Below, one piece after another: positions 15,997-26,062 of a stretch of 64,000 bases of DNA. The notes under the pieces are model-generated. The model was not told the origin of the DNA. It worked only from the letters and a program-made list of their open reading frames with translations, and did no database searches. A program made the position numbers and the translations under genes. This DNA is from Helicobacter sp. MIT 00-7814 (GTDB taxonomy: Bacteria > Campylobacterota > Campylobacteria > Campylobacterales > Helicobacteraceae), in contig NZ_NXLL01000006.1 in assembly GCF_003364115.1 (NCBI RefSeq), positions 1 through 64,000 of the forward strand. The letters run 5' to 3'. Every line of letters starts with the position of its first letter. Position 1 is the stretch's first letter.

Positions 15997-18108
15997 ATGC
16001 AAGATTCTCAATTTTCCGCACAAACGCCATTACAAGCGATGCTACAAAGCCTCAATCCCCAGCAGTTAGAAGCGGTGGAGTGCATTGATGGCGCGCTTTT
16101 AATTTTAGCGGGCGCAGGAAGTGGCAAGACAAAAACGCTCACCACGCGCCTTGCCTACCTCATCGAAGAAGTGGGAATCCCAGCGCAAAATACGCTCACG
16201 CTTACCTTTACCAACAAAGCCGCAAAAGAAATGCGTGAGCGTGCGCTAAATCTTTTGCAAAACCATAGCGCCACGCCACCGCTGCTTTGCACTTTTCACC
16301 GCTTTGGACTACTTTTTTTGCGTTTTCATATCCATTTGCTTGGGCGCAGTGTCAATTTTAGCCTGCTAGATACCACTGATTGCAAGCGCATTGTAAAAAA
16401 GATTAACCCAAATATCCCGCCACAACGCATTCTCTCTTATATTTCAAGCAATAAAAACGCCTATTTGAGCGCACAGGAAGCAAAGGCGTATTCTAACAAT
16501 CCAGAATACAAGCTCTTGCAAAAGGCGTATGTCGAGTATGAGGCGTTTTTGCTAGCAAATAATATGCTTGATTTTGATGATTTGCTTTATCTCACCTGCA
16601 AAATTTTGGAATCTAATCCCGCGCTGTGCGAGCAAACAAGCCAAAAATATCAATACATTATGGTTGATGAATATCAAGATACAAATGAGCTTCAAGCGCG
16701 CTTGCTTAGGCATCTCACAATGACACATCAAAATATTTGCGTGGTGGGCGATGATGATCAAAGTATCTATTCTTGGCGCGGGGCGGATATTAGCAATATT
16801 TTGGAATTTCAAAAAAACTTCGCAAACGCGCGCATTATCAAGCTTGAGCGCAACTACCGCTCTACGCCACAAATCCTGCGCGCAGCAAATACGCTCATTG
16901 CAAAAAATAAAAAGCGCCTTGGCAAGGAGCTAGATTCTCAAAATGATGATGGCGAGGAGATTAGCATTTTGTATTCTGATGATGAGATAAGTGAGGGCAA
17001 CATAATTGCAGAGCTTATCAAATCTCAATGCAAAAAGGGCGCGAAGTTTGAAGATTTTGCGATACTTTTTCGGCTTAATGCACTCTCTCGCGGGCTTGAA
17101 GAAGCGCTATTGCGCGCAAAAGTGCCTTTTAAGATTATCGGCTCACTGCGCTTTTATGAGCGCGAGGAGATTAAAGATGTGCTAAGTTATTTGCGCTTTA
17201 TCGTCAATGGCGATGATAACTTCTCACTCTTGCGGATTCTCAATAAACCAAAGCGCGGACTTGGCAAGCTTACGCAAGAGCGCATAGAATCTTTTGCAGA
17301 TTCTAAACACTTGGCAATTGAAAAGGCTTTTAAACTTCATAAAGACGAGCTAGGCGCGATTATTGGCGCAAAAAACATTAAAACGCTAGAAGAATTTTTT
17401 GCAATGATTGCAAACTTGCGAGAAAAGCTAGAGAGTGGGATTGAGGAGTTTTTAGAATCTTTTGAAAGCGCGATTGATTTTAGTGCGGAATTTAGCAAGG
17501 TTGAAAATGTCGATAAAATGGCAAATATCGCGGAATTTTACGGCGCATTGCGGGATTTCGCGCAAAATAATGACGAACTTGGGTTGGAAGATTTTTTAAA
17601 CGACATTGCGCTAAGCTCTAGCAGTGATGAAAGCGCGCAAGATTCTGTCAGCTGCATGAGCGTGCATAGTGCTAAGGGGCTAGAGTTTGAAAGGGTATTT
17701 GTGGTGGGAATGGAGGAGGGATTTTTCCCGCTTATCCACACTGATAGCGATTTGGAGGAAGAGCGCAGGCTTGGCTATGTGGCAATCACAAGGGCAAAAA
17801 AGAAGCTTTATCTCTCAAGCGTTTCAAGTAGGCTGTATCGGGGCAAAAGGGAGTTTTCCCTGCCACGCTCGAGATTCTTAAGAGAATCTGGGCTTATAGA
17901 TTCTCAAAATGATGACAAAGATTTTGAAAATGCAGAATCTAGCGCGCAGATAAGTGGGGAAATTTGCGTCAATGACTTAGTAAAGCACAAACTTTTTGGC
18001 ACAGGGCGTGTGCTGGAAGTGAAAAATCAAGGCGCGCAAACCACGCTTAAAATCAATTTTGGTGGCACACAGCGCATTATTTTAAGCTCTTTTGTGGAGA
18101 AAGTCTAA
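15997..18108 (+). CDS. uvrD: UvrD/PcrA-type DNA helicase
   Basis: Superfamily 1A 3'-5' helicase for repair and for clearing recombination intermediates. It has the Q motif (LNPQQLEAV, 19-27), Walker A AGAGSGKT (38-45), the VDEYQDTN Walker B, VVGDDDQSIYSWRGA and the C-terminal VAITRAKKKLYLS motif VI. The last 45 residues (VNDLVKHKLFGTGRVLEV) form a Tudor-like domain as in PcrA/UvrD. 703 residues. The Rep versus UvrD assignment is by this tail. Confidence 0.92.
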   Translation: MQDSQFSAQTPLQAMLQSLNPQQLEAVECIDGALLILAGAGSGKTKTLTTRLAYLIEEVGIPAQNTLTLTFTNKAAKEMRERALNLLQNHSATPPLLCTFHRFGLLFLRFHIHLLGRSVNFSLLDTTDCKRIVKKINPNIPPQRILSYISSNKNAYLSAQEAKAYSNNPEYKLLQKAYVEYEAFLLANNMLDFDDLLYLTCKILESNPALCEQTSQKYQYIMVDEYQDTNELQARLLRHLTMTHQNICVVGDDDQSIYSWRGADISNILEFQKNFANARIIKLERNYRSTPQILRAANTLIAKNKKRLGKELDSQNDDGEEISILYSDDEISEGNIIAELIKSQCKKGAKFEDFAILFRLNALSRGLEEALLRAKVPFKIIGSLRFYEREEIKDVLSYLRFIVNGDDNFSLLRILNKPKRGLGKLTQERIESFADSKHLAIEKAFKLHKDELGAIIGAKNIKTLEEFFAMIANLREKLESGIEEFLESFESAIDFSAEFSKVENVDKMANIAEFYGALRDFAQNNDELGLEDFLNDIALSSSSDESAQDSVSCMSVHSAKGLEFERVFVVGMEEGFFPLIHTDSDLEEERRLGYVAITRAKKKLYLSSVSSRLYRGKREFSLPRSRFLRESGLIDSQNDDKDFENAESSAQISGEICVNDLVKHKLFGTGRVLEVKNQGAQTTLKINFGGTQRIILSSFVEKV

Positions 18109-18131
18109 GTTAAAATCTATCCAAACTAAGC

Positions 18132-18137
18132 TATAAT
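18132..18137 (+). promoter_or_regulatory. -10 element upstream of the 18181 gene
   Basis: Perfect TATAAT 43 bases upstream of the ATG at 18181; probably drives the membrane-anchored protein, nadK and recN. Confidence 0.55.
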
Positions 18138-18180
18138 CGCGCCTAAATCTTTCTTAACATTTCCAACCAAAGGATCGCTG

Positions 18181-18780
18181 ATGGAACAAAAGAAAAAAAG
18201 TAAGTTAGGGTTGTATTTGGCGCTGGGTGCGCTTGTGTTGTTGCTTATTTTGGGGCTTGTGTATTACATTATCATCGGCTTGCAAAGTGTGGATTTGGGC
18301 GAAAATCACAGCGGTGGATATTCAAAATTTCAATCTGAACTTGACGCCAAAGATGCACAAATTAAACGCTTAGAAGCGCAAACCAAAGCCTTGCAAGCAG
18401 AACAAGATAGTGTGGCGCTAAATTTAGGCTATATAATTAAGCCAAAAGAAGAGCTTGTAAGTCAATGCCACAGCCTAAAACTCGGCAAATGGAATCTTAA
18501 TAAACAATGTCAAGACAACCTCACCGAGCGCCTCAAAAAAGTGCTAGAGGATAAGAAAATCGTTGCGATTGAGATTTCTGGCATTGTGGATACAAACCCC
18601 TATAGTGGGAATAATGCCGAGCTTAAACAAGAGGGCTTAGCGAGCTTTCGCGCAAAAGAGGCGATTTTGCTAGCGCGCAAAATTGCACCAAATGTCGCGG
18701 TTTTTGAGGGGCTTTCACAGCAATTGCCGAGCAAAAGGGGCTTTGTTGTCAAAGCCTATTATGTCGCTACCAAAAAATAA
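18181..18780 (+). CDS. Membrane-anchored coiled-coil protein with OmpA-like C-terminus
   Basis: A 199-residue protein not assigned to a named family. A basic N-terminus and one membrane segment (10-33) anchor it. A short coiled coil follows (52-75, LDAKDAQIKRLEAQTKALQ). The C-terminal 100 residues (IVAIEISGIVDTNPYSGNN, then SFRAKEAILLARKI) recall the peptidoglycan-binding OmpA/MotB fold, but key residues cannot be confirmed by eye. It stands 29 bases upstream of nadK on the same strand. Confidence 0.6.
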   Translation: MEQKKKSKLGLYLALGALVLLLILGLVYYIIIGLQSVDLGENHSGGYSKFQSELDAKDAQIKRLEAQTKALQAEQDSVALNLGYIIKPKEELVSQCHSLKLGKWNLNKQCQDNLTERLKKVLEDKKIVAIEISGIVDTNPYSGNNAELKQEGLASFRAKEAILLARKIAPNVAVFEGLSQQLPSKRGFVVKAYYVATKK

Positions 18781-18809
18781 CGCAAAATTAGCTAAGGTCA
18801 AAAAGCCCC

Positions 18810-19667
18810 ATGACGCCTAAGCCTATCAGAAAAATTGGTGTTTTTCTGCGCCCATCTACGCCGGATTTGAAAAGCACTTTTGAGGAAATGCAGGCAAAAT
18901 TTGGCGCGCATGATATTGAGCTAAAGTTAGATTCCATAAGTGGCGCGATGATTGGCTTTAGGGGCGTGGAGTTTAGCACACTGGTGGCGTGGAGTGATAT
19001 TTTGCTTTCCATCGGTGGTGATGGCACGCTCATAGCGATGGTGCGTCGCGCGCATGGGAAAAATATCGCGTGCGTTGGGATAAATACAGGGCGTTTGGGA
19101 TTTTTAACCGCGACTATGCCAAATGAGTTGGAATCTTTTATTTTAGAGCTCAAAAACGCACACTATGAGATAAAAGAGCATTTGATGCTAGAATGCAGCA
19201 TTATCCGTGAAGGCGCACCTTACTGCACTTTTCACGCGCTCAATGAGTTTCTTATCTCAAAACAAAGCCTTTCAGGGCTCATTGACATTGAAGCAAAGAT
19301 TGAGGACTACAGCTTTAATACCTACTTTTGCGATTCTCTTATCATCGGCACGCCTACAGGCTCAACTGCGTATAATATCTCTGCGGGTGGCTCGGTGGTG
19401 TATCCGTATTCAAAAAATATTTTGCTAACTCCAGTCGCGCCGCATTCCCTCACGCAACGCCCGCTTATTATCGATAGCTCTATGCGCTTAGAATTTAGCG
19501 TTAAAGAATCCGCGCTTCTTATCATCGATGGGCAGGAAAATATCGATATTTTGCCAAAAGATAGAATCTGCATTCAAGAATCCGCGCAGTGCGCATATCT
19601 CATCTACCCAAAAGCGCGCAATTATTTTCAAGTCTTACGCGAAAAATTCAAATGGGGCGAGCTATGA
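18810..19667 (+). CDS. nadK: NAD kinase
   Basis: ATP-dependent phosphorylation of NAD to NADP in the cytoplasm. It carries the GGDG motif (69-72), the NTGRLGFLT loop and TPTGSTAYNISAGG. 285 residues, normal length. Its stop codon overlaps the recN start (ATGA), so the two are translationally coupled; recN and nadK are also neighbours in H. pylori. Confidence 0.96.
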   Translation: MTPKPIRKIGVFLRPSTPDLKSTFEEMQAKFGAHDIELKLDSISGAMIGFRGVEFSTLVAWSDILLSIGGDGTLIAMVRRAHGKNIACVGINTGRLGFLTATMPNELESFILELKNAHYEIKEHLMLECSIIREGAPYCTFHALNEFLISKQSLSGLIDIEAKIEDYSFNTYFCDSLIIGTPTGSTAYNISAGGSVVYPYSKNILLTPVAPHSLTQRPLIIDSSMRLEFSVKESALLIIDGQENIDILPKDRICIQESAQCAYLIYPKARNYFQVLREKFKWGEL

Positions 19668-21214
19668 TTACGCGTATTTTGATTAATAATTCGCCCGCTT
19701 TCAAACTCCTAGAATTGCACCTTTTTAAGGGCTTTAATGTCTTTAGTGGGGCGAGTGGAAGCGGGAAATCTGTTTTTATGGAATCTTTGCTTGCGATGTT
19801 TGGTATTAAAGATTCAAATGCGGATTTGATTGAGATTAACCTCTCTCTTGAAGCGCTTGAAATTGATTTAGCAGACTATGGGATTTTGGAAGAAGATTCT
19901 CAAATCGTGCTAAGCATTTTAAAAAAAGAAAAAGTGCGTTATTTTATCAACCATCAATCAAGCTCAAAAAAGCGCCTAAGCGAGCTAGTCGCGGGCTTTG
20001 GGAAGCATATTAGCGCGCGTGGGGAAAGCGATGTGAGCGCGCAAAATATTTTAAAGATTTTAGATTCTTTTATCGCGCTAAAAAATCCCAAACATAGTGA
20101 AATTTTAGAATCTGTGAAAAGTGATTTTAGCGCGCTTGAAAGCGCAAAAAAATCCCTTCTTACATTAGAATCTAATCAGTCCCAAATCGAAACGCTCAAA
20201 GAAATCGCGCGCTTTGAAGTGGAAAAAATCACCTCCATCGCGCCAAAAGTTGGTGAGCTAGACGAGCTTTTAGAGCTTAAAAAAACGCTTTCAAAGCAAG
20301 AAAAAATCACAGATTCTATCCAGCAAGTGCGCCTAGCGCTAGAAAATCTTAGCTGTGTGGATAGCTTTTTGCAAGCAAGCGAGTGCAAATGCGAGGCGTT
20401 TTTTGATGGGCTAAATGAGCTTGAAGCGCTGCTAGATTCTAAACAACAGCAATTACAAAGCCTAGAAGAGCTTGACGCGGAAAAGATTTTGGAGCGCATT
20501 AGCGCGCTTAGCGAGCTTACACGGCGCTATGGAAGCATAGAGCGCGCGCTTGAGGTGTGCAAGGAACAGCAGGAAAAGCTACATTCTTATGAAAATATGG
20601 ATTTTGACAAAAAAGAATTAGAATCTAAAATTGCAAGCCTGCAAACGCGCCTGCAAGAGCAAAGCACGCAATTGCACCAAAACCGCGCAAAGGCTTTGCC
20701 ACAATTTTGCAAAGAGCTTTCAAGCACTTGCGAGGAATTGCGCTTAAAACCGCTGGAGATGAATTTGCAGGAAAAAAGCCTAGATTCTAGCGGAAGTGAT
20801 GAAGTTATGACGACTTTAGGAAACTCGCAGATTCAGACTTTGAGCTCAGGGGAATACAATCGCCTGCGTTTGGCGCTTTTGTGCATTGATGTGAGCATTA
20901 GTCCGCGTGCTGGCGTGCTTGTGCTTGATGAGATTGACGCAAACCTAAGCGGGCAGGAAAGTGAAGGTGTGGCAAAAATCCTCAAACGCCTTTCACGCGC
21001 TTATCAAATCTTTGCAATCTCTCATCAGCCACATATGCCAACGCTTGCGGATAATCATTACCTTGTGTATAAAGATGGCGAAAAAAGCGAAGTGAAGCTC
21101 CTTGATACGCAGGGGCGCATTAATGAAATCGCGCGTATGATTAGTGGCGCGGAAATCAGCAAGGAAGCGCTAGAATTTGCCAAAAACGCACTTGCCAAAA
21201 GCGGGGTTTTGTGA
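19664..21214 (+). CDS. recN: DNA repair protein RecN
   Basis: SMC-like ATPase that acts at double-strand breaks. Walker A is GASGSGKS (29-36), the signature motif is LSSGEYNRLRLAL and Walker B is VLVLDEIDANLSG; a long coiled-coil arm lies between. 516 residues from the ATG at 19664, which overlaps the nadK stop; the frame is open to 19589 but that part is nadK in another frame. Confidence 0.94.
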   Translation: MITRILINNSPAFKLLELHLFKGFNVFSGASGSGKSVFMESLLAMFGIKDSNADLIEINLSLEALEIDLADYGILEEDSQIVLSILKKEKVRYFINHQSSSKKRLSELVAGFGKHISARGESDVSAQNILKILDSFIALKNPKHSEILESVKSDFSALESAKKSLLTLESNQSQIETLKEIARFEVEKITSIAPKVGELDELLELKKTLSKQEKITDSIQQVRLALENLSCVDSFLQASECKCEAFFDGLNELEALLDSKQQQLQSLEELDAEKILERISALSELTRRYGSIERALEVCKEQQEKLHSYENMDFDKKELESKIASLQTRLQEQSTQLHQNRAKALPQFCKELSSTCEELRLKPLEMNLQEKSLDSSGSDEVMTTLGNSQIQTLSSGEYNRLRLALLCIDVSISPRAGVLVLDEIDANLSGQESEGVAKILKRLSRAYQIFAISHQPHMPTLADNHYLVYKDGEKSEVKLLDTQGRINEIARMISGAEISKEALEFAKNALAKSGVL

Positions 21215-21236
21215 TTTTGTCAAATTTGAGATAGCA

Positions 21237-22262
21237 ATGACGGCGATGACGCGATGGCAGAAGTTTAAACGCAACAAAAGGGCGTATATTTCGCTGTGGA
21301 TTTTTGGGCTTTTGTTTGTTGTGAGTCTCCTTGCGCCTTTTTTAGCAAATGACAAGCCACTTTTTATTTATCACAATCACAAAGCCTATTTTCCGCTTTT
21401 CTTTGACTATCCAGAAACCACCTTTGGCGGGGATTTTGAAAGCTATACAAATTATTTAGATTCTTATGTCAAAGACACTTTGCTAAAGGATTCTCTTGTT
21501 ATCCGCGCGCCCATTCCGTATAGCTTTGAGAGTATTAATTTTGATTTAAACGAGCCTTTTCCCACGCCACCAGATTCTACGCATTATCTAGGCACTGATG
21601 ATAAATCGCGCGATGTGGCTGCGCGTATCCTCTATGGACTACGCACTTCGATTGCTTTTGGGCTCATTCTAACCTTTTTTAGCGCGGTGGTTGGGATTTT
21701 TGTAGGTGCGTTGCAGGGCTATTATGGCGGGTTTGTGGATTTGCTCGGACAGCGCGTTATTGAGGTGTGGAACTCCATTCCTATTTTGTTTGTGATTGTT
21801 ATCATTTCAAATATTTTGAGCCCAAATTTTTGGTGGATTCTGCTTATTGTGCTGGCGTTTTCGTGGATCAGCCTTTCAAGCGTTGTGAGGGCGGAATTTT
21901 TAAAAGGGCGCAATCTTGAGTATGTCAAGGCAGCAAAAACTCTGGGGCTAAGCGATTGGCGCATTATGTGGAAGCATATTTTGCCAAATGCGATGATTTC
22001 AAGCATTACTTATATCCCTTTTGTGTGCGCGAGCGGGATTATCGCGCTTGGCAGTCTTGATTTTTTGGGCTTTGGCGTGGGTGCGCAAAGTGCGAGTTTG
22101 GGCGAGATCCTAGCACAGGGCAAAAATAATCTCACCGCGCCACACCTTGGAATCAGCGCATTTGTGATACTTTCAATCTTGCTTTCTATCCTTGTATTTA
22201 TCGGTGAAGGCGTGAGAGATGCCTTTGATGTGAGAATGCAAAATATAGCAAAAGAAGCTTAA
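21237..22262 (+). CDS. YejE/OppC-type ABC transporter permease
   Basis: Inner-membrane permease of an oligopeptide-type importer, most like YejE (microcin C/peptide). The N-terminal membrane segment is followed by the long periplasmic insert typical of YejE (HNHKAYFPLFFDYPETTFGG to LGTDDKSRDV). The binding-protein-dependent permease domain contains the EAA-like loop EYVKAAKTLGLSDWRIMWKHILPN. 341 residues from ATG 21237 (ATG 21246 is an alternative; the frame overlaps recN). No binding protein, second permease or ATPase is adjacent. Its stop overlaps the azlD stop by 4 bases. Confidence 0.85.
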   Translation: MTAMTRWQKFKRNKRAYISLWIFGLLFVVSLLAPFLANDKPLFIYHNHKAYFPLFFDYPETTFGGDFESYTNYLDSYVKDTLLKDSLVIRAPIPYSFESINFDLNEPFPTPPDSTHYLGTDDKSRDVAARILYGLRTSIAFGLILTFFSAVVGIFVGALQGYYGGFVDLLGQRVIEVWNSIPILFVIVIISNILSPNFWWILLIVLAFSWISLSSVVRAEFLKGRNLEYVKAAKTLGLSDWRIMWKHILPNAMISSITYIPFVCASGIIALGSLDFLGFGVGAQSASLGEILAQGKNNLTAPHLGISAFVILSILLSILVFIGEGVRDAFDVRMQNIAKEA

Positions 22263-22612
22263 GAAATCATTGTCTCTAGCAACTTGCTTTGGGTTAAAAA
22301 CATATATACGCCCGTGCCACAGAGGATTGCGAGGAATGAAAATTTGGTGAGTAAAAAAAGCACAATGACAACGCTACTTGCGATGATTTCTTTTAGTGGC
22401 AAGTGAGAAAGCGCGCTTAAAGTAAGAATGTCTTTGAAACAAAACACAAGCAAGATTCCAATAATCATCGGCGGGGCGAGCCTGCCAAGATAAAGCACGA
22501 AATTTGGAATCTTTTTGGCAAAAAGCACAAAAGGCAATGCGCGCGTGGCAAAAGTCCCAAGCGCCAAAGCCAAGATAAATGCGCCAAGTGCCAAAGGGCT
22601 ATCAATCTGCAT
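22259..22612 (-). CDS. azlD: AzlD-family branched-chain amino acid exporter subunit
   Basis: A 117-residue membrane protein with about four hydrophobic helices. The family motif TFATRALPFVLF lies near the N-terminus and LGRLAPPMIIGILLVF in the middle. AzlC and AzlD together export branched-chain amino acids. The ATG has AAAGGA upstream inside the end of azlC, with only 2 bases between the genes. Confidence 0.88.
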   Translation of the reverse strand: MQIDSPLALGAFILALALGTFATRALPFVLFAKKIPNFVLYLGRLAPPMIIGILLVFCFKDILTLSALSHLPLKEIIASSVVIVLFLLTKFSFLAILCGTGVYMFLTQSKLLETMIS

Positions 22613-22614
22613 GC

Positions 22615-23448
22615 TTATTTCCTTTTTGCTTTATAAAAGGTTTGCGTTAGATTCTTAGGTAGATTCTTATAAATTAGCGCCAAAGCAATGCCAATAAAAA
22701 TCGCTGGCAATAAAAATGAATCCGCCCCAAAAATCCACAAACTAAGCGCACCTATAGCGATGCCAACCATGCCTAGCCATTTATGCGTCTTAAACTGCTC
22801 TAAGAAAATCACAAGAAACACCGCGCTCATCACAAACTCCACGCCTTGCGTGCTAATGCCATTTTTATGCAAAAGTGTCGCGCTCAAGCTCCCGCCCACA
22901 CAGCCAATAATCCAATAAATCTGATTAAGTAGCGCGATAAAAAAGCAATAAAGAGCATTTTCAGAATCTGCTGGGGTTTGTGAATCTTCTAATGCTGTTT
23001 TAGAATCTTGCAAATCTTGCGTGCATTGTGGGCTTGTAGATTCTAAAGTTTGCAGAGGTTTTTTGAGAGAATCTGCGTGCTTTGGATTTTTAAGATTAAG
23101 TAAGGCAAAGGTTTCATCAGTGAGTGAAAAAATCATATAAAATTTTTTAAAGCCTTTATATTTGCTAAATGCCCCAAGCATGCTAATACCATAAAAAATA
23201 TGGCGCGCATTGATGACAAATGCCAGCACCACAAGCGCAATAAAATCAAGCCCTTGTGCCAAAAGCTCAACTGCAGCAAACTGCATCACGCCCGCATAAA
23301 TAAACACGCCCATAAAAAACGCACACAGCGCGCCGTAGCCCTTTTCATCAAGCATAATGCCAAACGCCCCGCCCATAAGCACATAGCCAAGCATAATAGG
23401 CAGGCTCGCCAAAAAAGCACTTTTAAAAATCTGCCAACGACTTTGCAA
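22615..23448 (-). CDS. azlC: AzlC-family branched-chain amino acid exporter subunit
   Basis: A 277-residue polytopic membrane protein; family features include LPIMLGYVLMGGAFGIML and FVINARHIFYGISM. It is about 40 residues longer than typical AzlC because of a hydrophilic Ser/Asp/Gln-rich insert (about 122-166) in a loop between membrane helices. The start appears to be TTG at 23448, 30 bases after the argS stop, with a weak ribosome site; no upstream in-frame ATG exists before argS. Confidence 0.88.
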   Translation of the reverse strand: MQSRWQIFKSAFLASLPIMLGYVLMGGAFGIMLDEKGYGALCAFFMGVFIYAGVMQFAAVELLAQGLDFIALVVLAFVINARHIFYGISMLGAFSKYKGFKKFYMIFSLTDETFALLNLKNPKHADSLKKPLQTLESTSPQCTQDLQDSKTALEDSQTPADSENALYCFFIALLNQIYWIIGCVGGSLSATLLHKNGISTQGVEFVMSAVFLVIFLEQFKTHKWLGMVGIAIGALSLWIFGADSFLLPAIFIGIALALIYKNLPKNLTQTFYKAKRK

Positions 23449-23477
23449 GGCGGAAATCCAAGTTCTTTCAAAGATAT

Positions 23478-25112
23478 TTACATTTTTGTCTTTGCGCGTA
23501 TGCCAATAAGCCCTAAACCAAGCGTAATGCTTTCACTCACCACAAGCAAGGTTTTTAGGATAAGCGCGCTTTGTGGGTGCTGCAAAATCGTATGTGTGTT
23601 GTAAAAACTATGCAAATCACTTGCGAGATTCTTAAGATACTCGCATATTTTTTGAATCTCTCGTTCTTTAAACGCGGATTCTAGCACTTGATGGATTCCT
23701 AGCGCGTGGAATTGCAAGAAAAGCAAATCCTCTTTTAAGCTTTGCTCTAAAGATTCATACGCGCCTTTTGCGCTGCTAATCTCTTTTCTATCAAGCCCGC
23801 TTTTTTCGATGAGCGTGTGGATTCTGGCGTTTGCATAATTGATATAAAAAATCGGATTGCTAGAATCCTGCGCACTAAGCGTATCAACATCAAATTCTAA
23901 ATGCGTATCCACGCGCTTAGTCAAAAACACAAAGCGCAACGCCTCCGCGCCAATGTCAGCCACAACATCTTTCAGCAAGATAAAATTCCCCGCGCGCTTG
24001 CTCATTTTGTAATTTTGCCCGTTTTTACTCAAAGCCACCATTTGCGAAAGTAGCACTTCTAAGCGCGCGCTATCATAACCCAGAAACTCGATGGCTGCCT
24101 TCACACGCGGGATATAGCCGTGATGATCCGCGCCCCAAATATTGATATAACGCGAAAAATTGCGCTCAAATTTATCATTGTGATAAATAATATCACCCGC
24201 CAAATAAGTAGGCTCGCCACTCTCACGCACGATGACGCGATCCTTTTCATCGCCTTTTTGCGAGGATAAAAGCCAAGTTTTGCCTTCCTTTACTTCCACG
24301 CCACCATTTTGTACTAATTTTTGCAAAGTGCTATCCCAGCGCGAAAACAGCGCCTTTTCACTCACAAAATTATCAAAACTTATATTTAGCTCTTGCAAGT
24401 TTTCTTTAATCTCTTCAAGCATCAAATCCTTAGCAAACTCGCTTAGGCGCGCAATAGATTCTTTATTTTCAAAAATACTTGCGCCAAATTTTTCAAGTGC
24501 TAGCTTTGCAATATCCACGATATAAAGCCCTTTGTAATACTGCTCTGGGTAGTTCACTTCCCTGCCTAAAAGCTCATTTCCAGCCAAAAACACAGAAAGC
24601 CCCAGCACCTCAATCTGCGCGCCCGCGTCATTTATATAGTATTCGCTCACAATCTTATAGCCCAAAAACTCCCCAATGCGCTTCAAGCTATCGCCATAAA
24701 TCGCACCCCTTGCGTGCCCTATGTGAAGCGGACCTGTGGGATTAGCGCTAACAAATTCAAGTAAAATAGATTCTGTCTTTGGCGCATGCGGGATAAAATA
24801 GGCGTTTTTAAGCGCCTTTTCACAAAGAGAATCTAAAAATTTTTCACTCAAGGTAAAATTAATATAGCCATTAAGCGCCTCAACTTTGCCAAACTCCTCA
24901 CATGGTGAAAAAATCTCTATAAGTTCGCTAGCGATGGCATTTGGGGCTTTGCGCAAAGGTTTTGCAAGCAAAAAGGCAATGGGCGTGGCAAAATGTCCGA
25001 GGTTTTTTTGCTTTGGGCGTTCAAGTGGTAAGGAAATAGGCTCAAGCCCGAGCGGGGAGAGAATCTTTGTGAAAAGCAGATTCTCACAAAGCGCCTTGAT
25101 ATGCTGATGCAT
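23478..25112 (-). CDS. argS: Arginyl-tRNA synthetase
   Basis: Class I aminoacyl-tRNA synthetase that charges tRNA-Arg. The HIGH motif is at 130-133 (LHIGHARGA) and the KMSKR motif at 369-373. The N-terminal ArgS-specific domain and C-terminal anticodon-binding domain are present. 544 residues. The start codon overlaps the tatA stop (TAATG), so it is coupled to tatA. Confidence 0.97.
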   Translation of the reverse strand: MHQHIKALCENLLFTKILSPLGLEPISLPLERPKQKNLGHFATPIAFLLAKPLRKAPNAIASELIEIFSPCEEFGKVEALNGYINFTLSEKFLDSLCEKALKNAYFIPHAPKTESILLEFVSANPTGPLHIGHARGAIYGDSLKRIGEFLGYKIVSEYYINDAGAQIEVLGLSVFLAGNELLGREVNYPEQYYKGLYIVDIAKLALEKFGASIFENKESIARLSEFAKDLMLEEIKENLQELNISFDNFVSEKALFSRWDSTLQKLVQNGGVEVKEGKTWLLSSQKGDEKDRVIVRESGEPTYLAGDIIYHNDKFERNFSRYINIWGADHHGYIPRVKAAIEFLGYDSARLEVLLSQMVALSKNGQNYKMSKRAGNFILLKDVVADIGAEALRFVFLTKRVDTHLEFDVDTLSAQDSSNPIFYINYANARIHTLIEKSGLDRKEISSAKGAYESLEQSLKEDLLFLQFHALGIHQVLESAFKEREIQKICEYLKNLASDLHSFYNTHTILQHPQSALILKTLLVVSESITLGLGLIGIRAKTKM

Positions 25113-25351
25113 TAGTCTTCTTTTTTAGATTCTGTCGTGGTTTTGGTTGGTTTTGGTTGTTGCTCGTTTTGAGCGATTTTTTCGGTGGTATTTTGCACCG
25201 CGTCCTGCTCCTCATCTTCTTTGATGGCTTTTTTGAAGTTTTTTACGCCACTTCCTAAGCCTTTCATTAATTCTGGGATCTTCTTCCCTCCAAAAAGTAA
25301 TAAAACTATAACTAAGATTATAACTACTTGCCAAACGCTTGGTGGTGTCAT
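25112..25351 (-). CDS. tatA: Twin-arginine translocase subunit TatA
   Basis: A 79-residue protein: a single N-terminal membrane helix, then the amphipathic helix [20 protein letters not shown] that defines TatA/E, then an acidic Gln/Lys/Thr-rich tail. It forms the pore of the Tat system, which exports folded proteins. It lies between gmk and argS, as in H. pylori. Confidence 0.95.
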   Translation of the reverse strand: MTPPSVWQVVIILVIVLLLFGGKKIPELMKGLGSGVKNFKKAIKEDEEQDAVQNTTEKIAQNEQQPKPTKTTTESKKED

Positions 25352-25404
25352 TTCCTCTCCTTTGTGTGTGATTTGTGAGCTTGCTAAATTGCTAAAAGTG
25401 CGCC

Positions 25405-25410
25405 ATTATA
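25405..25410 (-). promoter_or_regulatory. -10 element for tatA-argS-azlCD
   Basis: Minus-strand TATAAT, about 54 bases upstream of the tatA start, in the gap after gmk. Confidence 0.55.
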
Positions 25411-25426
25411 ACAAAAAAGCCACAAT

Positions 25427-26062
25427 TTAATTCCAATTTTTCAATAACTCATCATTTTGATTTGTGTTACGATACAAAAGGCTTGTAGCAATGCTGACAA
25501 TGGCTTGTGTGGCGCTTTTAATGTCATCATTAATAATGAGATAATCAAAATTTTGCAAATGTTGCATTTCGTTAAACGCCTGCATAAGGCGGAATTCTAT
25601 CGTTTGCGCGTCATCAGTTTGGCGCTTTTGCAGGCGATTTTTGAGAATCTCCTTATTTTTTGTGGTGATAAACACGGACTTCGCGCTTCCTCCAAAATAC
25701 TGCTTTATATCCCTATGCCCCTGCACATCGACATCAAAAATCACCAACTTCCCAGAATCTAGCGCATTCATAATAGGCTCTAGCGCCGTGCCATAGTAGT
25801 TATTATGCACCTGTGCCCATTCTAAGAACTTCCCCTCTTTGACTTGCGCTAAAAACGCTTCCTTATCCACGAAGTGATAATGCACGCCATCGACTTCACC
25901 ATCGCGCTTTGGGCGTGTGGTGGTGGAGATAGAGAAATACACATTTGGCATTTTTAGGATTTCATTTGTAAGCGTGCTTTTCCCACAGCCACTAGGACCA
26001 GAGATGATTAAAAGCGCGCCATTTACTTGCTGTGGGGGCGTTGTGGTTTTTTTATCAGTCAT
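25427..26062 (-). CDS. gmk: Guanylate kinase
   Basis: Phosphorylates GMP to GDP. P-loop GPSGCGKST (22-30), then the GMP-binding TTRPKRDGEVDGVHYHFV region. 211 residues. The start overlaps the end of the poly-E protein gene by 8 bases. Confidence 0.96.
   Translation of the reverse strand: MTDKKTTTPPQQVNGALLIISGPSGCGKSTLTNEILKMPNVYFSISTTTRPKRDGEVDGVHYHFVDKEAFLAQVKEGKFLEWAQVHNNYYGTALEPIMNALDSGKLVIFDVDVQGHRDIKQYFGGSAKSVFITTKNKEILKNRLQKRQTDDAQTIEFRLMQAFNEMQHLQNFDYLIINDDIKSATQAIVSIATSLLYRNTNQNDELLKNWN

Noticed and set aside
22259-23448. azlC reading frame suspected to be disrupted by the Ser/Asp-rich insert
   Set aside because: The frame stays open and membrane segments continue on both sides, so the insert is a loop extension.
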